Below are positions 1 through 5,323 of a stretch of 6,500 nt of DNA, piece by piece. The notes beneath the pieces were generated by a model, which did not search any database, was not told the origin of the DNA, and saw nothing but the letters and a program-made list of their open reading frames with translations. The DNA comes from Rhodospirillaceae bacterium (lineage in GTDB: Bacteria > Pseudomonadota > Alphaproteobacteria > MPNO01 > UBA2964). Location: positions 1 to 6,500 of the forward strand of contig JABJKO010000159.1 in NCBI GenBank assembly GCA_018660305.1, in the 5' to 3' direction. The number at the start of each line of letters is the position of its first letter. The first letter of the stretch is position 1. The position numbers and the translations under genes were made by a program.

Positions 1-1
1 C

Positions 2-1015
2 CTCTTCCTGTGTCTGGAGATGGGCCTGTATCCGCTGGTCGCGATCCTGATGAATCTCGTCTTCCTGCCTGGTTGGATGTGGGACTGGCTGGGGGCAAAG
101 GTGCGAATTGTCGCGCAGGATTCCCTCGTCATCTATTACGACGAGGGCTGTGCGTTCTGTCACAAGACATGCCGTCTGCTGACCACGTTTCTCATCCTGC
201 CCGATGTGTCCATTCAGCCTGCGCAAACCGATCCCAAGGCAGCGGTTCTGCTGGCCGTCAACAATAGCTGGGTGGTTAGCGATGGCGGGGAGGGGGATTA
301 TCTGGAATGGGACGCTGTGCTGCATCTGGTGTCCTGCTCACCGCTTTTCTGGCCCCTGGCCCGGATCATGTCTCTTCAGCCGCTGAAAAGTCTCGGCGAG
401 CGGTTTTATCAGCTCGTCGTGCGTAAGCGGCCGCTGCTGGGCCGGGCCACGGCCGTCGCATTGCCCTGGCGGCCGGCCCGCATGAGAAGCGGGTTGGTCA
501 ACCATGTCCTTGCCGGTATTTTCCTCGCCTTCGTGACTTTCCAGAATTTTACGACGCTCCCCGGCTTTCCGCTTCGCATGTCCGACGATTTGACGGCGTT
601 CCGCCAGACCATGGGGCTCTACCAGAATTGGACCCAGTTTGCGCCCCATCCGAAAATGACCAGCGCCTGGCCGGTCATTCTTGGTGAGCTTACTGACGGC
701 GCCGTGGTCGATGTCTATAACCGGCGGCCCAAAATTCCGGACTGGGAAAAACCGGCTGTGGTTTCCGCGGTTTACGCCAATAATCGCTGGCGCACCTATC
801 TGTCGGCCATGGAAGACCTCAGCTATGAGGATGGCGGCAATTTGCTTGCCCTCAACTATGCCCGCTATCTGTGCCGGACCTGGAACGCGACCGCGTCGTC
901 CGGCAAGGAACTCTCTGTCTTCAACATTTACTTCAATGTGGAAGCGTCGCTGCCCGAATATCGGCCGAGGATTGTCAGAAATCGCCTCATCTGGTCCCAT
1001 GACTGCGCGGCTTGA
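2..1015 (+). CDS. HTTM-type membrane protein with DCC (DUF393) thiol-disulfide oxidoreductase-like domain, 3' part
   Basis: The reading frame is open from base 2, so the true start lies left of the window; the ATG at 20 falls inside a membrane segment and is unlikely to be the start. The first ~28 visible residues are a hydrophobic helix ending in FLPGWMWDWLG, typical of the last helix of HTTM (vitamin K-dependent carboxylase-like) membrane domains. Next comes YYDEGCAFCHKTC (nt ~134-172), the DCC/DUF393 signature, with a CxxC pair at nt 149-160 that suggests thiol-disulfide redox activity. A further hydrophobic segment lies near nt 500-560, followed by a C-terminal region with LYQNWTQFAPHP and a conserved-looking RWRTYLSAM stretch, a tail I recognise from HTTM-DCC fusions. 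The stop is TGA at 1013. The protein is probably in the inner membrane; substrate and physiological role are unknown. The domain call is fairly sure, the function is not. Confidence 0.75.
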   Translation, partial: LFLCLEMGLYPLVAILMNLVFLPGWMWDWLGAKVRIVAQDSLVIYYDEGCAFCHKTCRLLTTFLILPDVSIQPAQTDPKAAVLLAVNNSWVVSDGGEGDYLEWDAVLHLVSCSPLFWPLARIMSLQPLKSLGERFYQLVVRKRPLLGRATAVALPWRPARMRSGLVNHVLAGIFLAFVTFQNFTTLPGFPLRMSDDLTAFRQTMGLYQNWTQFAPHPKMTSAWPVILGELTDGAVVDVYNRRPKIPDWEKPAVVSAVYANNRWRTYLSAMEDLSYEDGGNLLALNYARYLCRTWNATASSGKELSVFNIYFNVEASLPEYRPRIVRNRLIWSHDCAA

Positions 1016-1024
1016 AAGCTAGGC

Positions 1025-1030
1025 TATAAT
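1025..1030 (+). promoter_or_regulatory. Candidate -10 box of a glpK promoter
   Basis: A perfect TATAAT lies in the 38-bp gap between the upstream stop codon and the glpK ATG. A start point about 7 nt downstream would leave a leader of roughly 15 nt that still contains the SD. No good -35 hexamer sits 16-18 nt upstream (bases 1001-1008 read GACTGCGC), so an activator or another sigma requirement is possible, or the match may be chance. Confidence 0.4.
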
Positions 1031-1053
1031 CCCGCGTCACCGGGGGAGGCAAG

Positions 1054-2550
1054 ATGCCGGAATATGTACTGGCCATCGATCAGGGAACCACATCGTCACG
1101 CGCGATCCTGTTCGACCAATCCTATACCATCAAAGCCGTCGCCCAGCGGGAATTCACCCAGCATTTTCCGCAATCCGGCTGGGTCGAACATGATTCCGAC
1201 GAGATATGGCAAAGCGTTATGGCGACCTGCCGCGAGGCCATGGAGAAGGCCGGGGCGGAGGCTGGCGATATCGCCGCCATCGGCATCACCAATCAGCGCG
1301 AGACAAGCGTCATCTGGGACCGGGCTACGGGTGCGCCTATCCACAAGGCCATCGTCTGGCAGGACCGCCGGACCGCCGGCGCCTGCGATGCGCTGAAGGC
1401 AGCCGGACGGGAACAGGTGGTCACGGCCAAGACCGGGCTTCTGCTGGATCCCTATTTTTCCGCGACCAAGATCGCCTGGCTGCTGGACGCTGTGGACGGC
1501 GCGCGCGAGCGGGCGGAAAACGGCGACCTCGCCTTTGGCACCATGGATTCCTTTTTGCTGTGGCGGCTCACCGGTGGGGCGGTGCATGCGACCGACGCGA
1601 CAAACGCCTGCCGCACGCTGCTTTACAATATTCATGACGGCGGTTGGGACGACGAACTGTGCGATCTGTTCCGGGTGCCGCGCGCGCTCCTGCCCGAGGT
1701 GCACGACTGCGCCGCTAATTTCGGCACCACCGATCCTGGTCTGCTGGGCGGCGAGATCGCCATTACCGGCATCGCCGGCGATCAGCAGGCGGCTACCATT
1801 GGCCAGGCCTGTTTTCAGCCCGGCATGATGAAATCCACCTACGGCACCGGCTGCTTCGCGGTGCTGAACACCGGCGAGGCGGCGGTGCCGTCACAGAACC
1901 GTCTGCTCACTACCATCGCCTATCAGCTCGATGGCAAACCGACCTATGCGCTCGAGGGCTCGATTTTTATTGCCGGCGCCGCGGTGCAATGGCTGCGCGA
2001 CGGGTTGGGCCTGATCAAATCCGCCGAGGAAACCGGGCTACTAGCCGCCGCCGCCGATCCCGGTCAGGAAGTGGTGATGGTGCCGGCCTTCACCGGTCTC
2101 GGCGCCCCGTGGTGGGACCCGCAGGCGCGCGGCGCGATTTATGGCATCACCCGCAACACCGGCCCGGCCGAGATGGCCCGCGCGGCTCTCGAAGCCGTCT
2201 GCTACCAGACCCGCGATCTGCTGGAGGCCATGAAAAAGGATTGGCAGGGCGCGGTGGCGGACACCGTGCTCAGGGTCGACGGCGGCATGGTCGCCAGCGA
2301 CTGGACCCTACAGTTCCTCGCCGACATGCTGGCCGCCCCGGTGGACCGGCCGCAGGTGCTGGAGACAACCGCACTGGGCGCCGCCTATCTGGCCGGCATG
2401 AAGTCCGGCTTCTATCCCGCGCCGGACGATTTCGCCAAAGACTGGCGGCTGGAGCGGCGTTTTACGCCGGCGATGGACGCCACGACCCGCGACGCCAAAT
2501 ACGCGGCGTGGCAGGACGCGGTTAGGCGGACGCTTAGCGTGAGGAGATGA
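1054..2550 (+). CDS. glpK: Glycerol kinase
   Basis: It phosphorylates glycerol with ATP to sn-glycerol 3-phosphate in the cytoplasm, the entry step of glycerol use. The 498-residue length matches the family (E. coli about 502). FGGY-kinase landmarks run in order: [13 protein letters not shown] (residues 9-21) for ATP phosphate binding; QRET (81-84) with Arg82-Glu83 and DPYF with Tyr134 for glycerol contact; GIAGDQQAA with the catalytic-base Asp243; STYGTGCF (261-268); [14 protein letters not shown] (343-356); [11 protein letters not shown] (407-417); [11 protein letters not shown] (438-448). The start is supported by GGGGGAGG at 1042-1049, 4 nt upstream. The loop that in E. coli carries the fructose-1,6-bisphosphate-binding Arg236 (GGTR) reads GGEI here, one residue shorter and without Arg, so FBP inhibition may be absent (inference). 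No glpF or glpD is visible nearby. The stop TGA overlaps an ATG (ATGA) at the edge of AT-rich DNA. Confidence 0.97.
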   Translation: MPEYVLAIDQGTTSSRAILFDQSYTIKAVAQREFTQHFPQSGWVEHDSDEIWQSVMATCREAMEKAGAEAGDIAAIGITNQRETSVIWDRATGAPIHKAIVWQDRRTAGACDALKAAGREQVVTAKTGLLLDPYFSATKIAWLLDAVDGARERAENGDLAFGTMDSFLLWRLTGGAVHATDATNACRTLLYNIHDGGWDDELCDLFRVPRALLPEVHDCAANFGTTDPGLLGGEIAITGIAGDQQAATIGQACFQPGMMKSTYGTGCFAVLNTGEAAVPSQNRLLTTIAYQLDGKPTYALEGSIFIAGAAVQWLRDGLGLIKSAEETGLLAAAADPGQEVVMVPAFTGLGAPWWDPQARGAIYGITRNTGPAEMARAALEAVCYQTRDLLEAMKKDWQGAVADTVLRVDGGMVASDWTLQFLADMLAAPVDRPQVLETTALGAAYLAGMKSGFYPAPDDFAKDWRLERRFTPAMDATTRDAKYAAWQDAVRRTLSVRR

Positions 2551-2711
2551 AAATCGTAGTGCAGTTAGATGTCACAACTAAAATTATTGGACTAATAGAC
2601 CTAATGCACCACATATTACTTGGAAATCCCATCGAGGAAACTCCGAAGGAAACAAAACAGGTGGGCGATGGACGCGGAGGAAACCAAACGCAGATTTATT
2701 CAACTTGCTAA
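2547..2711 (+). CDS. Possible 54-aa small protein overlapping the glpK stop
   Basis: An ATG at 2547 overlaps the glpK TGA as ATGA and opens a 54-codon frame ending in TAA at 2709. The peptide begins [20 protein letters not shown], with a hydrophobic/amphipathic N-terminal half and a polar, Gly/Gln/Thr-rich tail. It overlaps the start of the nuclease-like gene (2668) by 44 nt in another frame. GAGGAG at 2541-2546 is SD-like but abuts the ATG, so initiation by termination-reinitiation from glpK would be needed. I recognise no family. It may be a chance ORF in AT-rich DNA. Confidence 0.22.
   Translation: MKIVVQLDVTTKIIGLIDLMHHILLGNPIEETPKETKQVGDGRGGNQTQIYSTC
2579..2584 (+). promoter_or_regulatory. 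Weak -10-like box ahead of the nuclease-like gene
   Basis: The gap between glpK and the nuclease-like gene (2551-2667) is strongly AT-rich and probably contains that gene's promoter. TAAAAT here matches five of six -10 positions, but no convincing -35 lies at the proper distance. An alternative pair is TTGGAC at 2587-2592 with CATATT at 2612-2617 (19-nt spacer). AT-rich DNA gives such matches easily, so this is only a pointer. Confidence 0.2.
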
Positions 2712-4065
2712 TTCATGGAATGTGGGAAGCCGTCTTCTCATTCGTCGATATTTAGCGATCCGGACGTCTGATGGTTGGCAGCTTCAATATGCAATCAATA
2801 TTATTTCAGGTGACCTCACGGGTGAAATTCGAAAAAATCCACCTTTGCCACTACGAATTGAAACCAATTCATTACTTTCTGTAAGGGAAACAACCGCTTT
2901 AACTAAGCGTGATGTGGCGGGCCTTATTAAGAAAATTGAGACTGAGCCTTGCGTGCTTCATTTGTCAGAAGACAAATTATCGATCCTTCAAAATTCCGAA
3001 TCAAATGCGTCATACTATTTGGACCCAGTCGGCCATCCGCAGTTTCCTAGGAGACAAAGATTGCCGACATTAACTGCTTCTCTATCGTCAGCTGAAGTAC
3101 CTAGGAGTTTGATTGATAGACGTCTACTCGATCTAGAACTGAATGCATGTTCAACGCCATTTTACGGATTAGACGATCTTTGTGGAGAGCTGTCCTTCCC
3201 ACAATCAGTCTTCGATGCTTCACGTGGGCCACTCATTGAGTGGGTCATCGTTCCTCCTGCGATAATAGAATCAGATAGTAATCTCGCCGATGGGAAAGCG
3301 AGAATCGCAATTAAGTGTGACAGGGAAATTTTGCCCGACGATTTAACTTGCGGATACAGATTTTTCTCAAAAAACGGTGCAACTAAACGAGGCCAGGTCC
3401 GAGGTGATCAGATGACTTGGCACACAATTGATTCACAGGTGAATGCCGAATGTGTAGTCGAAGCTAATGAGGCGGCGTTTGGCAACTTATTTTTAGTATA
3501 CCAAGGTGAGAATCTGGATCTTTTTTGGTTGAAGGACCAAAGGCGTTACTTCAATGAAAAATTAGCGGTGCACGAGTTGTTCGATAGACAAAAAATTATA
3601 GGAGATTCTTTTTTTGATCGTAACGACAACCAATTCGAAGATCTGGTAGCAATCCTTCTGGAACTATTAGGATTTTCCGTCGTGAAATACGGGGCTGCAA
3701 TATCGGATGCGCCTGACATTTTGGCTTATTCTCCTCATGGACACTTATTAGTTATTGAATGCACAACAGCAGGCATCGGTAAAGAAGACAAGCTTCTTAA
3801 GCTCCACCGTCGAACACAAATAATTCGCGAAGCGAAGGATAGTCATCCCTCCGACCTATCAGTTATTCAGCCTATAATGATAACGAAATATTCGCGTGAA
3901 GAAACCAAAGCGCATTGGGATGAAGCCCGAGGGTTTGAGATAAGTCTGGTGTGTAGAGAGGAGTTGGAATGGCTTATTAATCGTGTAGACGCTCCGCCGT
4001 CGATCCAACAACTGATTGAAGCGGCCATGAATTGCATCCCAAATAGAAACACAATTCCAGAATAA
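2668..4065 (+). CDS. Putative nuclease with C-terminal PD-(D/E)XK (restriction endonuclease-like) domain
   Basis: With the ATG at 2668 the product is 465 aa. The frame extends to a TTG at 2620 (481 aa), but no SD precedes the TTG, whereas AGGTGGG (2659-2665) sits just before the ATG, although only 2 nt away. Residues 1 to ~300 match no family I know; they are mixed alpha/beta with no membrane segments and may be a recognition or regulatory region. From about residue 318 the pattern is that of a restriction-endonuclease fold: QFEDLVAILLELLGFSV (Glu324 in helix 1), then APDILAY (Asp350), then HLLVIECTT (Glu364). The usual catalytic Lys position after Glu364 is Thr366; lysines follow at 372, 375 and 378 in GKEDKLLKLHRR, consistent with a migrated Lys, as known for some PD-(D/E)XK families. 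The end, ISLVCREELEWLI, fits the last strand and helix of such domains. AT-rich codons contrast with glpK and suggest horizontal transfer. DNA cleavage and a defence role are inferences. Confidence 0.72.
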   Translation: MDAEETKRRFIQLANSWNVGSRLLIRRYLAIRTSDGWQLQYAINIISGDLTGEIRKNPPLPLRIETNSLLSVRETTALTKRDVAGLIKKIETEPCVLHLSEDKLSILQNSESNASYYLDPVGHPQFPRRQRLPTLTASLSSAEVPRSLIDRRLLDLELNACSTPFYGLDDLCGELSFPQSVFDASRGPLIEWVIVPPAIIESDSNLADGKARIAIKCDREILPDDLTCGYRFFSKNGATKRGQVRGDQMTWHTIDSQVNAECVVEANEAAFGNLFLVYQGENLDLFWLKDQRRYFNEKLAVHELFDRQKIIGDSFFDRNDNQFEDLVAILLELLGFSVVKYGAAISDAPDILAYSPHGHLLVIECTTAGIGKEDKLLKLHRRTQIIREAKDSHPSDLSVIQPIMITKYSREETKAHWDEARGFEISLVCREELEWLINRVDAPPSIQQLIEAAMNCIPNRNTIPE

Positions 4066-4134
4066 ACCCTTCGTTCACATCGTAAATTGGGTAGCTATCT
4101 ATTTGAAGCTCGGGGCTATTGTCAGTTCGTTCTA

Positions 4135-4380
4135 CTAGCGCTTTAGGGACCAAGTTCCTCTCGGAGACATTTCGGGTGACGCCACTGTTCCTTCATCTCG
4201 AAGTCGCTTAGCTGCCCAACGCATGTCATATTGCCAAGTATAGAATAAATCACCCGACGACCGCAGGTCGGCTTCGTGGTTAGTCCAGATGTGTTTCGCT
4301 ACGTCGACAATTCGGCCTTCCCCGCCACTGTCCGTTAGGGCCTCACGTACCCACGAACTTAGGTCTATTCGTGTTGCCAT
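4135..4380 (-). CDS. Small winged-helix-like protein (resembles Mrr N-terminal domain)
   Basis: It has 81 residues, with ATG at 4380-4378 and TAG at 4137-4135. GAGG (plus-strand CCTC at 4388-4391) lies 7 nt before the ATG, a well-placed SD. The protein starts MATRIDLSSWVREALTDSGG, continues with IVDVAKHIWTNHEADLR, then TWQYDMRWAAKRLRDEGTV, and ends RGTWSLKR. This order (helix, helix-turn-helix with a recognition helix rich in Arg/Lys, and a beta wing with a GxW motif) resembles the winged-helix N-terminal domain of Mrr-type restriction proteins, but here it stands alone. DNA binding is therefore likely by inference. It is convergent with the nuclease-like gene (69 bp between stops) and begins 2 nt after the stop of the antitoxin remnant, which suggests that the two were once translationally coupled. 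Base composition is intermediate between the AT-rich gene and the GC-rich flanks. I know no named gene for it. Confidence 0.62.
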   Translation of the reverse strand: MATRIDLSSWVREALTDSGGEGRIVDVAKHIWTNHEADLRSSGDLFYTWQYDMRWAAKRLRDEGTVASPEMSPRGTWSLKR

Positions 4381-4454
4381 ACCTAATCCTCAAACAATTT
4401 AGTCTCCAGCTTCCGCGCCTCTGCTATCACATCTTCATGCGTGACCGCCTGCCC

Positions 4455-4470
4455 CGCATCGAGCGATGCG
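4455..4470. repeat. Perfect short inverted repeat
   Basis: CGCATCG-AG-CGATGCG is a perfect 7-bp inverted repeat with a 2-base centre (as RNA, a 6-bp stem with a 4-nt loop). It lies within the antitoxin remnant, 1 bp from the next inverted repeat. Function is unknown; part of the symmetry may be a by-product of coding sequence. Confidence 0.55.
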
Positions 4471-4471
4471 A

Positions 4472-4496
4472 TTCCGGCAGCCACCTACTGCCGGAA
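4472..4496. repeat. Perfect 9-bp inverted repeat with a stop codon in its loop
   Basis: TTCCGGCAG and CTGCCGGAA flank a 7-nt centre (CCACCTA on plus). On the minus strand the loop reads TAGGTGG, so the TAG that breaks the antitoxin frame lies exactly in the loop. There is no T-run on either side, so it does not look like an intrinsic terminator. It could be a folding element, a protein site or a recombination scar. Confidence 0.6.
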
Positions 4497-4516
4497 CCAA
4501 TCGCCGTATTCATCAG

Positions 4517-4533
4517 AGGGGTAAAGAACCCCT
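4517..4533 (-). terminator. Weak hairpin at the end of the cupin gene
   Basis: AGGGGT and ACCCCT are separated by 5 nt (AAAGA on plus), forming a 6-bp GC-rich stem that overlaps the cupin stop codon. It is placed where a terminator for the minus-strand cupin transcript would be, but no T-tract follows the stem on that strand, so intrinsic termination is doubtful. Confidence 0.25.
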
Positions 4534-5044
4534 ACCCCCCGAAGAACTCGTCCTTGAAGATGACTTCGACGTGTTTGTTCTCCTTGGATTCGCCCTTCAT
4601 CTCGCTGCCATCCATGTTGATGCGGCTTATGGCATCCATCTTGTCGTGGCAGGGATTGCCGACGCGGATCATCACCAGCGGTTCTTCACTGGTGGCGAAG
4701 AATTTGTAGAACTTGCCTTTGGGCAGCATGATGCCTTCGTACTTGCCGAGTTCGATCTCCTCGTCATTGGGGCCGAAGAAACGGCCGGAGCCCTGTAGAA
4801 TCATGAAGGCATGGTCCTCACTCGTGTGGGCGTGCAACTCGTTTTCTCCGCCCGACGCATAGATCTTCAGGCGTACAGTCAGGTCTTCGGTTGCCGCCAG
4901 CACGGAATCCGTGCGGCCCTGTTCAAGAAGCTGTCCCTTGAGCGAGAAGACGTGAGCATCGTCGCGGGCGATGTGTGCGTTCTCGTGTTCGGTCATTTCG
5001 CCGCTTTTCAGGGCGGGGGGCGCGAATTGCGGTGCGTCTAGCAT
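4532..5044 (-). CDS. Single-domain cupin protein
   Basis: It has 170 residues. The start ATG (5044) is preceded by AGGAGG (plus-strand CCTCCT at 5051-5056) at 6 nt, and the stop is TAG at 4534-4532. The core is a conserved cupin barrel: motif 1 is GGENELHAHTSEDHAFMILQG (65-85) and motif 2 is GIMLPKGKFYKFF (104-116). His71 and His73 are expected metal ligands. By spacing, the usual motif-1 Glu is His78 (Glu76 is near) and the usual motif-2 His is Tyr113, so metal binding is atypical. The ~40-residue C-terminal tail is charged (RINMDGSEMKGESKENKH). Proteins of this type are small cytoplasmic enzymes or ligand sensors, and the substrate cannot be told. It is divergent from the ubiD-family gene with 279 bp between starts, which hints at shared regulation or a pathway around an aromatic or carboxylated compound (inference). 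Confidence 0.88.
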   Translation of the reverse strand: MLDAPQFAPPALKSGEMTEHENAHIARDDAHVFSLKGQLLEQGRTDSVLAATEDLTVRLKIYASGGENELHAHTSEDHAFMILQGSGRFFGPNDEEIELGKYEGIMLPKGKFYKFFATSEEPLVMIRVGNPCHDKMDAISRINMDGSEMKGESKENKHVEVIFKDEFFGG

Positions 5045-5075
5045 GATGGTCCTCCTGTTGAGTTTTGCTGCTCTT

Positions 5076-5081
5076 ATTATA
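5076..5081 (-). promoter_or_regulatory. Candidate -10 box of the cupin gene
   Basis: The minus strand reads TATAAT here, 32 nt upstream of the cupin ATG, so a transcript would start near 5069 and include the AGGAGG SD. The hexamer 17 nt further upstream is TTTCTG (5104-5099), a poor -35. Confidence 0.45.
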
Positions 5082-5130
5082 GCGTTGTTTTGAGCCGGCA
5101 GAAATCATTGTGTGCATTCTTCGTTTTCCA

Positions 5131-5205
5131 TTGTCATCCCGGCCCCTGAGCCGGGATCCAGTCTTGCTTCTTTTACTGGACCCCGGATCAAGTCCGGGGC
5201 GACAA
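5131..5205. repeat. Paired REP-like palindromic element
   Basis: Two arms of about 31-32 nt in inverted orientation (5131-5162 and 5175-5205) both read TTGTC...CCGG...GG(A/G)TCCAGT toward the centre, separated by 12 bp. Each arm is itself a hairpin: CCCGGC/GCCGGG at 5138-5155 and CCCCGGA/TCCGGGG at 5181-5199. The TCATCCCGG...GATCCAG pattern is a dispersed extragenic palindrome well known in alphaproteobacterial genomes. The arms differ at several positions, including a 1-bp indel. It sits between two divergent promoters, so it is not acting as a terminator between convergent genes; it could fold in either transcript or be a scar of a REP-type mobile unit. Confidence 0.75.
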
Positions 5206-5254
5206 TCCGGTTTGTGGTGTCCGACTGGAGCTGTGCAGTTGACGCTGACCGAAT

Positions 5255-5274
5255 ATTGTTTGTACACATACAAT
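5255..5274. promoter_or_regulatory. Operator-like dyad and promoter of the ubiD-family gene
   Basis: ATTGTTTGTACACATACAAT matches its reverse complement at 16 of 20 positions (ATTGTnTGTnnACAnACAAT). Such TTGT...ACAA dyads are typical of GntR-type and similar dimeric repressors; the regulator itself is not in the window. The right half contains TACAAT (5269-5274), a good -10 box, with TGACCG at 5246-5251 as a 17-nt-spaced weak -35; TTGACG at 5239-5244 is an alternative -35 with a poorer -10. A protein bound here would cover the -10, consistent with repression of the downstream gene. Confidence 0.45.
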
Positions 5275-5323
5275 AATTATGGGCCGCGGTTACGCGGAAA
5301 TTTGACCCGCAGGAGGAGAGATT

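Larger units (their letters stand above)
4383..4526 (-). pseudogene. Remnant of a type II antitoxin (RelB/ParD/stability-determinant-like), interrupted by TAG
   Basis: Reading the minus strand in the frame ending at TAG (4385-4383) gives YPSDEYGDWFRQ, an in-frame TAG (4487-4485), then VAAGIASLDAGQAVTHEDV and a charged tail IAEARKLETKLFED. The EYxxWFRxxV segment followed by a D-A-G-x-x-V-x-H-E-x-V motif is the usual C-terminal half of small antitoxins that have lost or kept an RHH/RelB N-terminus. No N-terminal half remains: upstream the frame enters the cupin gene. A GTG directly after the TAG could in principle start a 33-aa peptide. No ParE/RelE-type toxin follows; the next gene is the 81-aa winged-helix protein, 2 nt downstream. 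The resemblance is from memory of the family, and the TAG could also be a sequencing error. The left edge on the plus strand is firm and the right edge is approximate. Confidence 0.5.

Noticed and set aside
338..1000. Minus-strand open frame of 220 aa opposite the HTTM-DCC gene
   Set aside because: His/Arg/Gly-rich shadow of the real plus-strand frame, with no family features.
1096..1704. Minus-strand open frame of 202 aa opposite glpK
   Set aside because: Antisense shadow of glpK, whose motifs are unambiguous in this stretch.
2620..2667. TTG at 2620 as the start of the nuclease-like gene
   Set aside because: No SD before the TTG. The ATG at 2668 has AGGTGGG just upstream, although the spacing is short, so the choice is likely but not certain.
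4066..4134. Terminator between the convergent genes
   Set aside because: I looked for a GC stem with a T-run on either strand and found only short, imperfect pairings around GGTAGC...GGCTA.
2530..4530. Direct repeats (att or target-site duplication) flanking the AT-rich insert
   Set aside because: By eye I found only a 7-8 bp chance match (CGTGAGG) between the glpK end and the right side, in inverted orientation, with no integrase or transposase gene. Not enough to call an attachment site.
4466..4798. Plus-strand open frame of 110 aa across the cupin gene
   Set aside because: Antisense to the cupin CDS, which has an AGGAGG SD and clear cupin motifs; this frame has neither.
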